Numbered from the stretch's first letter, positions 43,106 to 52,833 are shown. The stretch: 64,000 nt of DNA from Fretibacter sp964410285 (GCA_964410285.1 CAYPFR010000011.1:1-64000); one strand, 5' to 3'. Notes: generated by a model not told the origin, from the sequence alone. Numbers and translations are program-made.

Positions 43106-45001
43106 ATGGTACATCTAAAATCGCCTTGCCTTTCGCGTCTCCCGCTCACCCTTGCCGTGACTGTGGCCGCCGCCGCGCTTTGCGCGGGCGCCGCCGCCCA
43201 AGAGAGCGCCGCCCTAGAACCAATGCCCTTTTGCCCCGAAGGTTCCGTTATCATTGTTGACGGCACGCGCGAGTGCCGCATTGCCGATACACTTGAGAAA
43301 CTTATTGCTGATTATGAGCAAGCTGAGACCATGGGCAATCCGATTTCAGCGGGCAACGAAGGTGATCGTCAAGCCCTGCGCAAGCTGCCTGATGTGAGCC
43401 CTGAAAATTATGAACTGGGGGCGGCAAAAATGCGCAGCTTTAAGGCCCGCCACAGCGCTTTGGGCGGAATACCGCGTGGGCGGACGGCGCAGATGAATTA
43501 TGATCTCTTGGGGTTTGTGATTGATCAAAATCTACGGCTTAGAAAATTTGACCAAGCCCGTATCCCTTTCACAAATGACAGCGGATTTTTCAACGAGATG
43601 GCGTATATCTCTCGGCAGACGAATTTCGAGAGCATTGACGATTATGAGGCCTATGCTGCGCGGCTCACCGAAATGCCGCGTTATTTCCGCCAGCACCGTA
43701 ACAATATGGACCGGGGCCTTAAAACAGGCATGGTCGCCTCTTCGGAGATCATGCCGGGTATTGCAGATATGGTGAGCGCATTGGGCGCGGGCGAAATTGA
43801 AGATCATCCTTATTTTAAGCCCTTTACAAAATATCCCGATACAATTTCCGAAGCCGAGCAAAAACGGCTGACCGCACTTGGAGAAGCCGCGATAAAAATC
43901 GCGGTTGTCCCCGCCTATAAGGATTTGTCAAAATATCTTAAGCGGCGTTATATCCCCAAAGCGCGCAAAGCCGCCGGCATTGGGACAACACCCGAAGGGC
44001 GGGAGTATTACAGAGCCCTTGTTCGCCATTTCACCACGCTTGATTTGACGCCTGACGAAGTACACCAAATCGGGCTTGATGAAGTTACCCGCATTCGCGG
44101 CGAAATGGACCTTGTGATTGCCGAGAGCGGTTTTTCGGGCAGCTTTGCTGAGTTTCTTGAGTTTTTGCGCACAGATCCGCAGTTTTATGCCGACAGCCCC
44201 GAGCAACTTTTGAAAGAGGCCGCTTATATTGCCAAGAAAATTGATGGGCAAATGCCGCAATTCTTCGGCACGCTTGCGCGGTTATCGTATGGCGTCATTC
44301 CGGTCCCCAAGGAGATTGCCCCCAATTACACAACGGGCCGCTATTGGAATGGCAATCCCGGACAAGGCCGAGCGGGGAACTACGTCGTCAATACTTATAA
44401 CCTCAAGATGCGCCCCTTGTATAATCTTCCGGCCCTGACCGCCCATGAAGGCGTGCCGGGCCATCACCACCAGATCAGCCTCGCGCAGGAGCTAAAAGAC
44501 GTGCCAAGGTTTCGTCAAAAACTCTATCCTAATGCCTTTGGCGAAGGCTGGGGTCTCTACTCTGAAAAGCTAGGTGAGGAAATGGGCATTTACACAACGC
44601 CCTATGAAAAGTTTGGACGTCTAACATATGAAATGTGGCGCGCCTGCCGGCTTGTTGTAGACACGGGCATGCATTGGAAAGGCTGGACGCGGGAGCAAGC
44701 CGAGGCCTGTTTCTTTGAAAATTCTGCCCTTGCCGCTCATAATATCAAGACCGAGGTTGAGCGCTATATTAGCTGGCCCGGACAGGCATTGGCCTATAAA
44801 ATCGGCGAACTCAAAATCATCGAGTTACGAGACCGCGCCCAGTCCCTTCTAGGTGAGCGCTTTTCTATCCGCGCATTTCATGATGCCGTACTGCAAGACG
44901 GCGGGGTTCCCCTTGACATTTTAGAAGCCAAGATCAACCGCTGGATCGCCGAGCAGCAAGCCTTGCCGGCTCAGCTCAGCGCGTCTGAGATTTCACCTTA
45001 A
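43106..45001 (+). CDS. DUF885 exported metallopeptidase-like protein
   Basis: A 631-aa protein with signal peptide (LTLAVTVAAAALCAGAAAQES). The DUF885 metal site is LTAHEGVPGHHHQISLAQEL followed by AFGEGWGLYSEKLGEEMG, an HExxxH-like arrangement plus downstream Glu expected in zinc carboxypeptidases. ATG 43106 with GGAG upstream; the frame stays open to 43040 but without family similarity. A periplasmic peptidase for peptide nutrients is likely. Confidence 0.9.
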   Translation: MVHLKSPCLSRLPLTLAVTVAAAALCAGAAAQESAALEPMPFCPEGSVIIVDGTRECRIADTLEKLIADYEQAETMGNPISAGNEGDRQALRKLPDVSPENYELGAAKMRSFKARHSALGGIPRGRTAQMNYDLLGFVIDQNLRLRKFDQARIPFTNDSGFFNEMAYISRQTNFESIDDYEAYAARLTEMPRYFRQHRNNMDRGLKTGMVASSEIMPGIADMVSALGAGEIEDHPYFKPFTKYPDTISEAEQKRLTALGEAAIKIAVVPAYKDLSKYLKRRYIPKARKAAGIGTTPEGREYYRALVRHFTTLDLTPDEVHQIGLDEVTRIRGEMDLVIAESGFSGSFAEFLEFLRTDPQFYADSPEQLLKEAAYIAKKIDGQMPQFFGTLARLSYGVIPVPKEIAPNYTTGRYWNGNPGQGRAGNYVVNTYNLKMRPLYNLPALTAHEGVPGHHHQISLAQELKDVPRFRQKLYPNAFGEGWGLYSEKLGEEMGIYTTPYEKFGRLTYEMWRACRLVVDTGMHWKGWTREQAEACFFENSALAAHNIKTEVERYISWPGQALAYKIGELKIIELRDRAQSLLGERFSIRAFHDAVLQDGGVPLDILEAKINRWIAEQQALPAQLSASEISP

Positions 45002-45010
45002 GGGCGGCAT

Positions 45011-45044
45011 TAAAAATCCCGACAAGCGCTGGCTTGCCGGGATT
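45011..45044 (-). terminator. Terminator shared by convergent genes
   Basis: AATCCCGGCAAG and CTTGTCGGGATT pair with one mismatch; on the minus strand TTTTT follows. It lies between the stops of the DUF885 gene and the 45079-45894 gene. Confidence 0.85.
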
Positions 45045-45078
45045 ACCCTTCAGACACTCCTAGGAGTGAATACTGACT

Positions 45079-45894
45079 TTAAAAACGGTAACGTCCGCGG
45101 AGGCTGACAGGGACGGTCCATTTACCGCCGCCGCTTTCGGTCGCGAAGCTTCCATTGTCCGCGCCCAATCTACCGCTATAACGCAGGCCGCTTTCGATAC
45201 CGACAGTCATGCGGTTAAAGAGCGGGGTTTCAATCCCGACAAGGCCTGCCGCAGTTGGCACCCAGCCGCCTTCATAAAGCGCGAGATTTCCGCGGTTAGT
45301 GATGTCGCCATTTGCCGCGGTTTGGGTTACGCCCGTCACGTTAATTGAATCAACACGTGCCGCGCCGACCCGGCCCTCAACATAGGGACGCATAGAGCGA
45401 ACAATGGGTGCGCGCACAGGCAGGAAGTACTGACGAAGACCCGCTTCAAGGCCGTAGCTATCGTAATCGGAAATATTGCCGGTAATGGATTCGCCGTCTT
45501 GCGTTCCAATGTTCTGGCGGCTGCCATCAAAGCTCGACGCGTAGCCGTTCAATACCACTTTCCGGTTCGGGTTTAGGGCATATGAGCCGCCAAAATCTAC
45601 CCGGTCGCCGGTCGCATATGCGTCCTGAAACGAAATCTCGGATGGCGCAATGCCAGAGGCATTAGCGTCGCCGCCATTTATAAATGTTCCATCAGCGATG
45701 AAATCTTGACCTGCGCTGAATTCTGTATTCCAACGCGACAATGTTGTGCCATTACAACAAGGCTTGGCTTGTTGGGCTTTGTAAGCGCCGTGACTATTTG
45801 AGTGCTGATAAGAATGACTCTTATTTCCGCCCAATCCAAGCCATGAACAACCTGACAGGGCGATAGCAGCCGTGCTGAGAAGGACTATCCGCAT
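45079..45894 (-). CDS. Barrel lipoprotein, paralog A
   Basis: A 271-aa lipoprotein: MRIVLLSTAAIALSGCSWLG lipobox, a short His/Ser/Gln segment with a CC pair, then about 210 residues of beta-rich sequence ending in VSLRGRYRF, with a terminal Phe as in outer-membrane barrels. Shares the SGCSWLG start, GLRQYF and PYVEGRVGAA blocks and the end motif with the next two genes. ATG 45894 is chosen because the signal peptide starts there. Function unknown. Confidence 0.75.
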   Translation of the reverse strand: MRIVLLSTAAIALSGCSWLGLGGNKSHSYQHSNSHGAYKAQQAKPCCNGTTLSRWNTEFSAGQDFIADGTFINGGDANASGIAPSEISFQDAYATGDRVDFGGSYALNPNRKVVLNGYASSFDGSRQNIGTQDGESITGNISDYDSYGLEAGLRQYFLPVRAPIVRSMRPYVEGRVGAARVDSINVTGVTQTAANGDITNRGNLALYEGGWVPTAAGLVGIETPLFNRMTVGIESGLRYSGRLGADNGSFATESGGGKWTVPVSLRGRYRF

Positions 45895-46017
45895 AATCTC
45901 TATCCTTAATGTTCTGAAATGGCACAATTGCCGGAATATTCAGATTATAGGGGTGAAGGTTGCAAAGTCGGGGCCAAGTCGCTGACGGGTGTTTAATAAG
46001 CTAGCCTTTGGGCAGGC

Positions 46018-46049
46018 AAAAAAAAGCCCCGCTTGCGCGAGGCTTTTTC
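46018..46049 (-). terminator. Rho-independent terminator
   Basis: AAAAAGCCTCGC-GCAA-GCGGGGCTTTTTTTT on the minus strand, directly after the 46066-47535 gene. Confidence 0.92.
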
Positions 46050-46065
46050 AGAAAATTGTTTGACC

Positions 46066-47535
46066 TTAGAAGGAAACGCGTCCGCGTAGCTTCAAAGGAA
46101 TTGACCAGCGATCATCTGTTGGTAGCAGCGAGTCGCTATTATCGGTCCAGCGAATACCGCTTTCAATACCGATAGCTGAGCGTGCGCCAACCTGCATTTC
46201 TGCACCTACAACACCTGACGCTGTTGGCTGCCAGCCACCTTGGAGGAAACCAGCGATTGGTGCATCGGTTCCTGCTGGGAAGACTGAGGAGGTTTGTATC
46301 AGATCGACATCATCTGTATATGTTACGCCAGCTGTACCGCCAACGTATGGACGCAGAGCCGAGTAAGGCGCACCAAGATATTTGCGTACGCCGCCTTCGA
46401 TCGTATATTGCTCAAGATCGCTGAATTTACCAAAGAGCGGAGCTGTTGTGCCGCCTTCTGTGACATTACTGATTTGGACGCTTTGGCCCTCAGCGCTGGC
46501 ATAACCGACTTGACCGATCAGTGTCGTTGACGGGTTCAAATCATAAGCGGCGGCCAAATTATAGTGAACGGCATTGTCAAAGGCATCCCCATATGAGATG
46601 TCGCCAATCGCGCCAACTGTGCGTCCACTGCTAGACCCGCCGATACCATCGGAGGCTGGACCCGCCTCTTTTGCAGAGAAAATGTTACCGCCTGCCGCAA
46701 ATGACGTGCCGATAGACGCCTCAAGACCAAATGGAAGGGCTCCTCCGCCAAAGCCGCCGACTGCAACGGGAACGCCGCGAAGCTGAGGCACGCCGTAATA
46801 CGCTGGGTATGGCTGCGGCACATAAATAGGCGCGCCCGCCACGGTTGTGACATTGCCAGCTGTACCAAATTGTTGACCGCCAAACTGCGTTCCAACGCCT
46901 GTACCGAAAGCCGAGCCGAAGGGCGCTGACGCGCCAAGTGTTGTTGTCGCGCCGTATACGCCCGCCGCAGACCCGAGACCTGCAACGCCATATGCACCGC
47001 CAGCGCCTAATCCGTTCGCGCCGTTAAATCCGGAAATACCGTAGCCGCCAGCGCCATATCCTGCGCCCGCGCCCAAAGCGCCCGCACCGAAACCGGTCCC
47101 CGCACCGTAACCGCCTACGCCTGCGCCGTAGCCAGCACCTGCACCGTAGCCGCCAGCGCCATATCCTGCGCCCGCTCCGTATCCTGTACCATAACCAGCG
47201 CCTGCACCGTAGCCAGCGCCGTAGCCGCCAGCACCTGTGCCGTATCCAGCGGCGCCATATCCGGCACCAGCTGCGCCATATCCTGCGCCGTAACCAGCAC
47301 CTGCGCCGTAGCCAGCGCCATATCCTGCTCCCGCGCCGTAACCGGCCACGTTATATCCTCCGGCTCCGCCGCATGCGCCGCCTGCGGCGCCAATGTTATA
47401 GGCCCCGGCTGTGCCGTAACCGCAATCTGCACCGTACACGCCGCCTCCATTATAGCCGGCATTATGACCGCCCGCTCCAAGCCATGAACAGCCTGACATT
47501 AAAACCGCTGATAGTGCGTAAACTGCAAGACGCAT
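46066..47535 (-). CDS. Barrel lipoprotein with silk-like Gly-Tyr-Ala repeat, paralog B
   Basis: A 489-aa lipoprotein: MRLAVYALSAVLMSGCSWLG lipobox, then about 180 residues almost wholly Gly, Ala and Tyr (GYGAGAGYGAGYGAG repeats), then a barrel-like C-terminus with QVGYASAEGQS, RPYVGGTAGVTY, GWQPTASGVVGAE and final LKLRGRVSF. The repeat resembles silk or adhesive proteins and could form a surface fibre or flexible stalk; that is inference. RBS GGGAGACCATC precedes ATG 47535. Confidence 0.78.
   Translation of the reverse strand: MRLAVYALSAVLMSGCSWLGAGGHNAGYNGGGVYGADCGYGTAGAYNIGAAGGACGGAGGYNVAGYGAGAGYGAGYGAGAGYGAGYGAAGAGYGAAGYGTGAGGYGAGYGAGAGYGTGYGAGAGYGAGGYGAGAGYGAGVGGYGAGTGFGAGALGAGAGYGAGGYGISGFNGANGLGAGGAYGVAGLGSAAGVYGATTTLGASAPFGSAFGTGVGTQFGGQQFGTAGNVTTVAGAPIYVPQPYPAYYGVPQLRGVPVAVGGFGGGALPFGLEASIGTSFAAGGNIFSAKEAGPASDGIGGSSSGRTVGAIGDISYGDAFDNAVHYNLAAAYDLNPSTTLIGQVGYASAEGQSVQISNVTEGGTTAPLFGKFSDLEQYTIEGGVRKYLGAPYSALRPYVGGTAGVTYTDDVDLIQTSSVFPAGTDAPIAGFLQGGWQPTASGVVGAEMQVGARSAIGIESGIRWTDNSDSLLPTDDRWSIPLKLRGRVSF
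47010..47355 (-). repeat. Coding repeat of Gly-Tyr-Ala units
   Basis: Imperfect short repeats encoding GYGAGA/GYGAAG units, roughly residues 61-175 of the 46066-47535 protein. Synonymous variation between units argues for selection on the peptide, not only recent slippage. Confidence 0.88.
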
Positions 47536-47643
47536 GATGGTCTCCCTTTTCCCTTAAATTGGTTACTGTCCCGATTTAGACACAGTATGTTTAAGAATTC
47601 GTTTTCATCATTTTGACGAACTCTTAAGATTTAAATTTAGCGG

Positions 47644-48909
47644 CTAGAAATTGTAGCTACCCCGTATAGTAAATGGCACTGAGATATTATTGTCCCCGTT
47701 ATAATCCGAGGCATTGATCGTGGCTGGATCAAGATTCGGATCCATAAACCGATCTCTTGCACCCTCGAATTTAATGCCAGTTTCAAAAGCGATCGCCGTT
47801 CTCGGCGTGGCCTGCCATTCCAATCCCGCATTCAGCTGACCTGTCGGCACCCATTTTGATTCTGTTAAAGTCATCGGGGCATTATTGTTTAATACGGGCC
47901 CAAAGATCGTCTCATCATCAATGAGATAGTCATGCAGCTCAAGCAGCTGAGTTTGCGCCTTAAACGTCACATCATTATAATGGGCTGCGCCGACAGATGC
48001 CGAAACAAAGGGAGTCAAAGAGCGCGTGAGCTTGGATTGCATGATAGGATTGAAATAATGCCGTGCACCAACCTCGAAATCATAGCGCTCTAAATCTGAA
48101 AAATCGAATGACACTTGACCAATAGGTGCATTTCTCAGTGAGCGCTCAATTGTATTGGAGCCAGAGGCCACATTTTGACGGTAACCGGTATTTGTAACCG
48201 TGCCGATGACATTGCCGATGATATTTATACCGCCGCCTTCATTGCCCTCGGCTGTTGTATAACCAACATTACCAAAAACCGTCGTTTTTGGGGTCAAAAT
48301 ATACTCAACCCCACCTGCAATCCGGAAAGGAGTAGCGTGAATGTCGTCAAAAGAGATGGACGGTGCCGTCCGGCTTGTTTCCACGGCCGTCAAATCACTA
48401 GAAATTGTTAATCCCTCATTGGGGCTGCCGGAAAAACCAGATGGTTGAACAAATCCAAAAAGTCCTTGGGCATTGATGAAAGCAGGATCAACACCCGTAT
48501 TATCACCTGGATCAAAACTTAGAGCATTGCCTGAAAAGCTGCGTTCAAATCCCGCCGATAAAGATCCGCGCAATTTAGGCTTACGCATTTTAGGGCCTGA
48601 ATGTCCGCCGCCGTAACTATTGGCGTGTTGCACATTGCCCGCGTGACTGCCGTAGCCGCCCGTGACGTTTTGCGGTTGCCCAAATTGGGCTTGCTGCGGG
48701 AATCCACCGCCGAAATTATGACCATAGGTCCCGCCGGAGGAATAACCGTTATGCGCTTGAACTTTGTGATTGCTAACCGCAACGCCCTTTTGCGTGTAAT
48801 GACCATATGCGTTTTGTCCGCCTTGACCGCCGAATACATTATTCACGCCGCCAAGCCATGAACAACCTGACAATAAAACTGCTGACAAGGCACAGATTGC
48901 AATCCGCAT
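47644..48909 (-). CDS. Barrel lipoprotein, paralog C
   Basis: A 421-aa lipoprotein: MRIAICALSAVLLSGCSWLG lipobox, a Gly/His/Asn/Gln-rich linker (about residues 20-105), a basic KMRKPKLRG patch, then a barrel-like domain ending VPFTIRGSYNF. Shares NVGYTTAEG, SDLERYDFEVGARHYF and GLEWQATPRTAIAFETGI with paralog B. GGAGG precedes ATG 48909. Function unknown. Confidence 0.76.
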   Translation of the reverse strand: MRIAICALSAVLLSGCSWLGGVNNVFGGQGGQNAYGHYTQKGVAVSNHKVQAHNGYSSGGTYGHNFGGGFPQQAQFGQPQNVTGGYGSHAGNVQHANSYGGGHSGPKMRKPKLRGSLSAGFERSFSGNALSFDPGDNTGVDPAFINAQGLFGFVQPSGFSGSPNEGLTISSDLTAVETSRTAPSISFDDIHATPFRIAGGVEYILTPKTTVFGNVGYTTAEGNEGGGINIIGNVIGTVTNTGYRQNVASGSNTIERSLRNAPIGQVSFDFSDLERYDFEVGARHYFNPIMQSKLTRSLTPFVSASVGAAHYNDVTFKAQTQLLELHDYLIDDETIFGPVLNNNAPMTLTESKWVPTGQLNAGLEWQATPRTAIAFETGIKFEGARDRFMDPNLDPATINASDYNGDNNISVPFTIRGSYNF

Positions 48910-49058
48910 ACATTCCTCCGTACACCTTCATTGGTGCTATGGTTAATGTACGGTTTGCCGTGTTTTGCTTAACAAGGGGTTTATGAATAGAACTTTTTAT
49001 TATTTTTATGGCGGCCTTGAGCCGAGGGGGGTAGCCCGCCTCTCCCGCGCGCCGAAGA

Positions 49059-49406
49059 TTAAAGCAGTGCCGCTACCTGTTCTGGCGGGCGGCCCAGCAC
49101 AGCGCGGCTGCCATCGCTAACAATCGGGCGCTCAATAAGCTTGGGATGAGAGATCATAGCTTTAATGAGTTTCTGCGGATCTAGCTCCGCCTTAAGGCCC
49201 AATGACTTATATATGGCTTCGCCCTTACGCATTAAAAGGCGAGGGTCGTCAAAATCAAGCTGGCGCAAAAGCGCCTTGAGTTCGGACTCGATTAGCGGAT
49301 TTTCAAGGTAAAGCCGTATATGCGGGCTTTGGCCTGCCGCCTCGATCAGGGCCAAGGTCTCGCGAGATTTGGAGCATCTTGGATTATGATAAATCGTCAA
49401 TGACAT
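49059..49406 (-). CDS. arsC: ArsC/Spx-family reductase (arsenate reductase-like)
   Basis: A 115-aa glutaredoxin-fold protein: YHNPRCSKSRETLALIE holds the catalytic Cys, and RPIVSDGSRAVLGRPPE is the ArsC signature. Probably glutathione/glutaredoxin-linked reduction of arsenate, but this family also includes YffB-type proteins of other function; no other ars genes are nearby. Confidence 0.88.
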   Translation of the reverse strand: MSLTIYHNPRCSKSRETLALIEAAGQSPHIRLYLENPLIESELKALLRQLDFDDPRLLMRKGEAIYKSLGLKAELDPQKLIKAMISHPKLIERPIVSDGSRAVLGRPPEQVAALL

Positions 49407-49547
49407 ATTTAGCCCTTAAAAAGAGGATTTATAGGCGCGCGGGCTTCACAACCGCTTGCCATGGTCTCATAACCGTTTCAACGCCGCCCGTAAAATAGAA
49501 TTCGCTATGCCCGCCACGTCTGAACTCTCTTTTTTGAAAATTATGTC

Positions 49548-50456
49548 ATGACCCGCAGCGTCTTACTCATGTCTTCATTTGTCGGTGCCTCTATGGTGGG
49601 GGGCGGTGCGAGCGGCTTTTGCTTACGCCGCATGGGCCTAGAAACAGCGATTGTGCCAACGACGCTGATGGGAAGACATCCCGGATGGGGGCCGCCCGGC
49701 GGAGGGGCCGTCCCCGCCGCTCAGCTCAAGGAAATTTGGAGGGCGATTGCCCAGCAGCCGCTGATTTTTGACGCGGTCATGACTGGATATATGGGCAAGG
49801 CCGCGCATATATCCCTTGCCGAAGATATTATTGCGCATGTTAAAAAGAGAAATCCAGCGGCAAAAGTGCTTGTTGATCCCGTCATGGGCGATTCAGGGCG
49901 GCTTTATGTGTCGCCAGATATCGCCGCCGCAATCAAGTCGCGCTTAGTACCGCTGGCCGATATTCTCACGCCCAACCTCTGGGAACTGAGTTTCCTTTCC
50001 AATAAGCCTTATAATACTCTGCTGCAAAGCCCGCTTGCGGCCGCGCAAGCGGCAGAGGAAATATGCAAATCGCAATCCGCAGACACCGAAGTGCTCGTGA
50101 CGTCTGTGCCCTTCCCGCCGCAGACGCCCAGCAGCGCGCCTGATAAGATTGGCGCGGTTTTAATGCGCAAAGGCCGCAGCCCCCTCTTTATGCCGCATGA
50201 GAAATTTGCCCGCGTGCCCCACGGCGGCGGAGATACGCTGGCCGCTGCCTATCTAGCGCGCCGCCTTGGCGGAGAGCCTGTTAAGATTAGCCTTGCCAAA
50301 TCCATGGGTAGTATTTTTCAAATCATGTCCGCATCCGCTTCTGCGCAAAATGCCGGTGCGGGCGTCATGAGTGAAATCTCGCTCATAACCGCCCAAGACG
50401 CCCTGATCAATCCAGTCCCGCTCAAGTGCCATAAATCCTTCCTGCCTTCTATATAG
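49548..50456 (+). CDS. Pyridoxal kinase-like PfkB/ribokinase-family protein
   Basis: A 302-aa kinase of the PdxK/PdxY class, salvaging pyridoxal to PLP. Blocks seen: DAVMTGYMGKAAH, VLVDPVMGDSGRLYVS, DILTPNLWELSFLS and the anion-hole motif HGGGDTLAAAYLARRL. The canonical GTGD is GGGD here. Hydroxymethylpyrimidine kinase activity is possible. The N-terminus (FVGASMVGGGASGF) resembles the PdxY-type substrate loop. Confidence 0.84.
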   Translation: MTRSVLLMSSFVGASMVGGGASGFCLRRMGLETAIVPTTLMGRHPGWGPPGGGAVPAAQLKEIWRAIAQQPLIFDAVMTGYMGKAAHISLAEDIIAHVKKRNPAAKVLVDPVMGDSGRLYVSPDIAAAIKSRLVPLADILTPNLWELSFLSNKPYNTLLQSPLAAAQAAEEICKSQSADTEVLVTSVPFPPQTPSSAPDKIGAVLMRKGRSPLFMPHEKFARVPHGGGDTLAAAYLARRLGGEPVKISLAKSMGSIFQIMSASASAQNAGAGVMSEISLITAQDALINPVPLKCHKSFLPSI

Positions 50457-50493
50457 TGCCCCTATATCCAATCCATATTTATAAAGAGACGCC

Positions 50494-51657
50494 ATGACCG
50501 ACACGCCTTTTGACTTATTCCATGCCCCGGGCCTTACCGCCGTCGCTAATGCCTTTCGTAAGAACTTTGAAGAAGACATGGGCAATGCGGACCGCGCCGT
50601 AGAGCTTGGCGCGCAATTTGCCGTTTATCGCCGCGGCGAACTTTTGCTCGACTTTAAAGGCGGCTGGGCGGACCGCGCGAAAACCACCGAAGTCACAGAT
50701 AAAACGCTGATGGCGGTATATTCTTCGGGCAAAGTCGCCGCCGCGCTGGTGATTGCATGGCTCGCGGATCAAGACCGTTTAGGATATGATCAAATCGCGG
50801 CAACGATATGGCCGGAATTTGCGGCCCATGGCAAAGACAAGCTGACCATTGCGCAGCTCCTCTCCCATCAGGCGGGCCTTTCGGGAATTACGGCCCCAGA
50901 TTGGCAAGCCGAGGACTGGTATGATTGGGACAAGACCTGCTCGGCCTTAGCGGCGCAAAAGCCGATCTTCCCCCCCGGCTCTGCCAGCGGTTATCACCCC
51001 GTTACATACGGATTTTTGGCAGGGGAAATTGCCCGCCGCGCTGACCGCGAAGGCCGCAGCCTTGGGACAATCCTGCGCGAGGAAATCGCCGCGCCCAATG
51101 GGCTGGATATTCATATTGGTCTGCCGGAAACCGAGCATGCCCGCTGCGCGCAGATGATTAAACCAAAGCGCATGGCCAACCTTGGCGAGATCAATGCCGC
51201 CACGCAGGCCGCCTTTATGCAAAAATCGTCAAGCCCCAGCGGCCCCGCAGCCCGCTGGCGCGCGGCAGAACTGGCGGGCTCTAATTGCCACGCCGCCGCC
51301 GATAGTCTGGCGCGAATGATGCAGGTATATATTGACGGAAAAATCGGCGGGAATGTTATACTTTCCGAAGATATGCTTGAGCAGGCCCGAAGGCCGCGCA
51401 TTAGCGGGCCTAATCTCGTCCTGCCCTTTGATCTGACGATAGCGGCCGGTATTATGCAAAACGCGCCTAATTTTGTGTATGGCCCCACGCCCGAAACCCT
51501 TGGTCATAGCGGCTGGGGCGGGTCCTGCGTATTTGCTGATCCAGTGACAGGATTACATGGAGCTTATGCGATGAATCGGCAGGACAATAGCCTAATCGGT
51601 GATCCCCGCCCCGTCTTGCTGATTAGCGCGTTATATGAAGCGCTAGAGACGCTGTAG
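50494..51657 (+). CDS. Beta-lactamase-class-C-fold serine hydrolase
   Basis: A 387-aa serine hydrolase (EstB/LACTB-like). Nucleophile motif SxxK in AVYSSGKVAAALVI, a Tyr motif in ASGYHPVTYGFLAGE, and the third motif HSGWGG. No signal peptide, so a cytoplasmic esterase is more likely than an antibiotic-hydrolysing enzyme. 37 bp after the kinase gene, same strand. Confidence 0.88.
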   Translation: MTDTPFDLFHAPGLTAVANAFRKNFEEDMGNADRAVELGAQFAVYRRGELLLDFKGGWADRAKTTEVTDKTLMAVYSSGKVAAALVIAWLADQDRLGYDQIAATIWPEFAAHGKDKLTIAQLLSHQAGLSGITAPDWQAEDWYDWDKTCSALAAQKPIFPPGSASGYHPVTYGFLAGEIARRADREGRSLGTILREEIAAPNGLDIHIGLPETEHARCAQMIKPKRMANLGEINAATQAAFMQKSSSPSGPAARWRAAELAGSNCHAAADSLARMMQVYIDGKIGGNVILSEDMLEQARRPRISGPNLVLPFDLTIAAGIMQNAPNFVYGPTPETLGHSGWGGSCVFADPVTGLHGAYAMNRQDNSLIGDPRPVLLISALYEALETL

Positions 51658-51658
51658 A

Positions 51659-52618
51659 TTAGGCGAGCCAATCAATCATATGTTCCACGAGCGCCTGCGG
51701 CTGCTCCCACATGGCCCAATGGCCGCAATCCTCGATTATATGCCGCGTAAGCCGGGGCACGAGGGCCTCCATACCATCTGAGAAGGCAGGGGGGAGAAAC
51801 ACGTCATCACGCGGGGATAACATCAAGGCCGGCTGGCGAACGCTCTGGTTAAGCCCGTGGGTAAGCTTCCAGTTGGCGGTGGAATTGCGGTAAAGTCCAA
51901 TCCCGCCGTGAAAGCCGCTTTTGCGGTAGCCTTTGACATAAACATTATGATCGCGTGCGCGAAGAAGCTTCCCTTTAAGGGCGGGCGCACCTGCCTCCAG
52001 GTAAGCGCTAAATTTTTGCGGAATAGAGGCCTGCCCAGGCTTGGGCTTTGCGCCTTTGGGCGTTGTGCGAAACATAAGCCTGAAAAACGCGTCAGGATCG
52101 CTGGCAAAGAGATCATCTGCCTCCCCCGGGCGGTCGGTGAAATGGACAAAATAATGCGCATCCCCATGGCGTTTGCGAAATATCTCTATCGGGTCAGCGG
52201 GGGCTTGACCGACATGAGGCGTGCAAATGGAAATCACGCGGGAGACCCGGGCCTCTATCATGCGCGCGGCATGCCAGACAATAATCCCGCCCCAATCATG
52301 GCCGCAAATCACAGCCTGCGAAAGGCCGTATGCATCCATCACCGCTTCGAGGTCGCCGACCTGCTGCGCAATGCCGTAATGATGCGCCCCGCGCGAGGGG
52401 CCGTCATCGGGCGCGCTGCTCTGTCCAAATCCGCGCAGATCATAGGCAATCACGTGGTAGCCGGCCGCCGCAAGCTTGGGCATGATCGGCGACCAGCTAT
52501 ACGCCATTTCCGGCCAGCCATGCACAAGGAGAATCGCCGGGTGCTCGGGGTTGCCCGCGCTATAGCTTGCGAGCGTTAAGCCGTCATGTTGTATAAAATG
52601 GGGCGCGGGAAAGGTCAT
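51659..52618 (-). CDS. Alpha/beta hydrolase (epoxide hydrolase-like)
   Basis: Nucleophile Asp in CGHDWGGIIVWHA, oxyanion HGWPEMAYSW, and the catalytic His in DCGHWAMWEQPQ fit the epoxide hydrolase/haloalkane dehalogenase group. A cap domain follows the nucleophile. ATG 52618 (MTFPAPHF) is where family similarity starts; 52633 and 52660 are upstream alternatives. The stop abuts that of the serine hydrolase gene (convergent). Confidence 0.88.
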   Translation of the reverse strand: MTFPAPHFIQHDGLTLASYSAGNPEHPAILLVHGWPEMAYSWSPIMPKLAAAGYHVIAYDLRGFGQSSAPDDGPSRGAHHYGIAQQVGDLEAVMDAYGLSQAVICGHDWGGIIVWHAARMIEARVSRVISICTPHVGQAPADPIEIFRKRHGDAHYFVHFTDRPGEADDLFASDPDAFFRLMFRTTPKGAKPKPGQASIPQKFSAYLEAGAPALKGKLLRARDHNVYVKGYRKSGFHGGIGLYRNSTANWKLTHGLNQSVRQPALMLSPRDDVFLPPAFSDGMEALVPRLTRHIIEDCGHWAMWEQPQALVEHMIDWLA

Positions 52619-52833
52619 AATTGTGCTCTTCATGTCACAGAGCTTGTGAATTGGGAACAAAAAGCGGGGTTTTGGCCTATTTTTTAGTGAAAGACCGCTT
52701 TACGCCGCCTCAAGACCACGCTAAAGACCGCCCAAGTTTAAAAGGCTCCGCCGCGCGGGGCCTCTATTGTTATTAGAGCCACCACCCGTCAGCAATGGGA
52801 AAATGGCTTAAAAATAAAATTTGAAGGACGATC

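Noticed and set aside
47010..47355. CRISPR-like array
   Set aside because: The short repeats are in-frame Gly/Ala/Tyr codons with no constant repeat or unique spacers.
49059..49406. Arsenic resistance operon
   Set aside because: Only an ArsC-like reductase is present; no arsR, arsB or acr3 gene lies near it.
50494..51657. Antibiotic-resistance beta-lactamase
   Set aside because: The class C fold is clear but there is no signal peptide, so an intracellular esterase is more likely.
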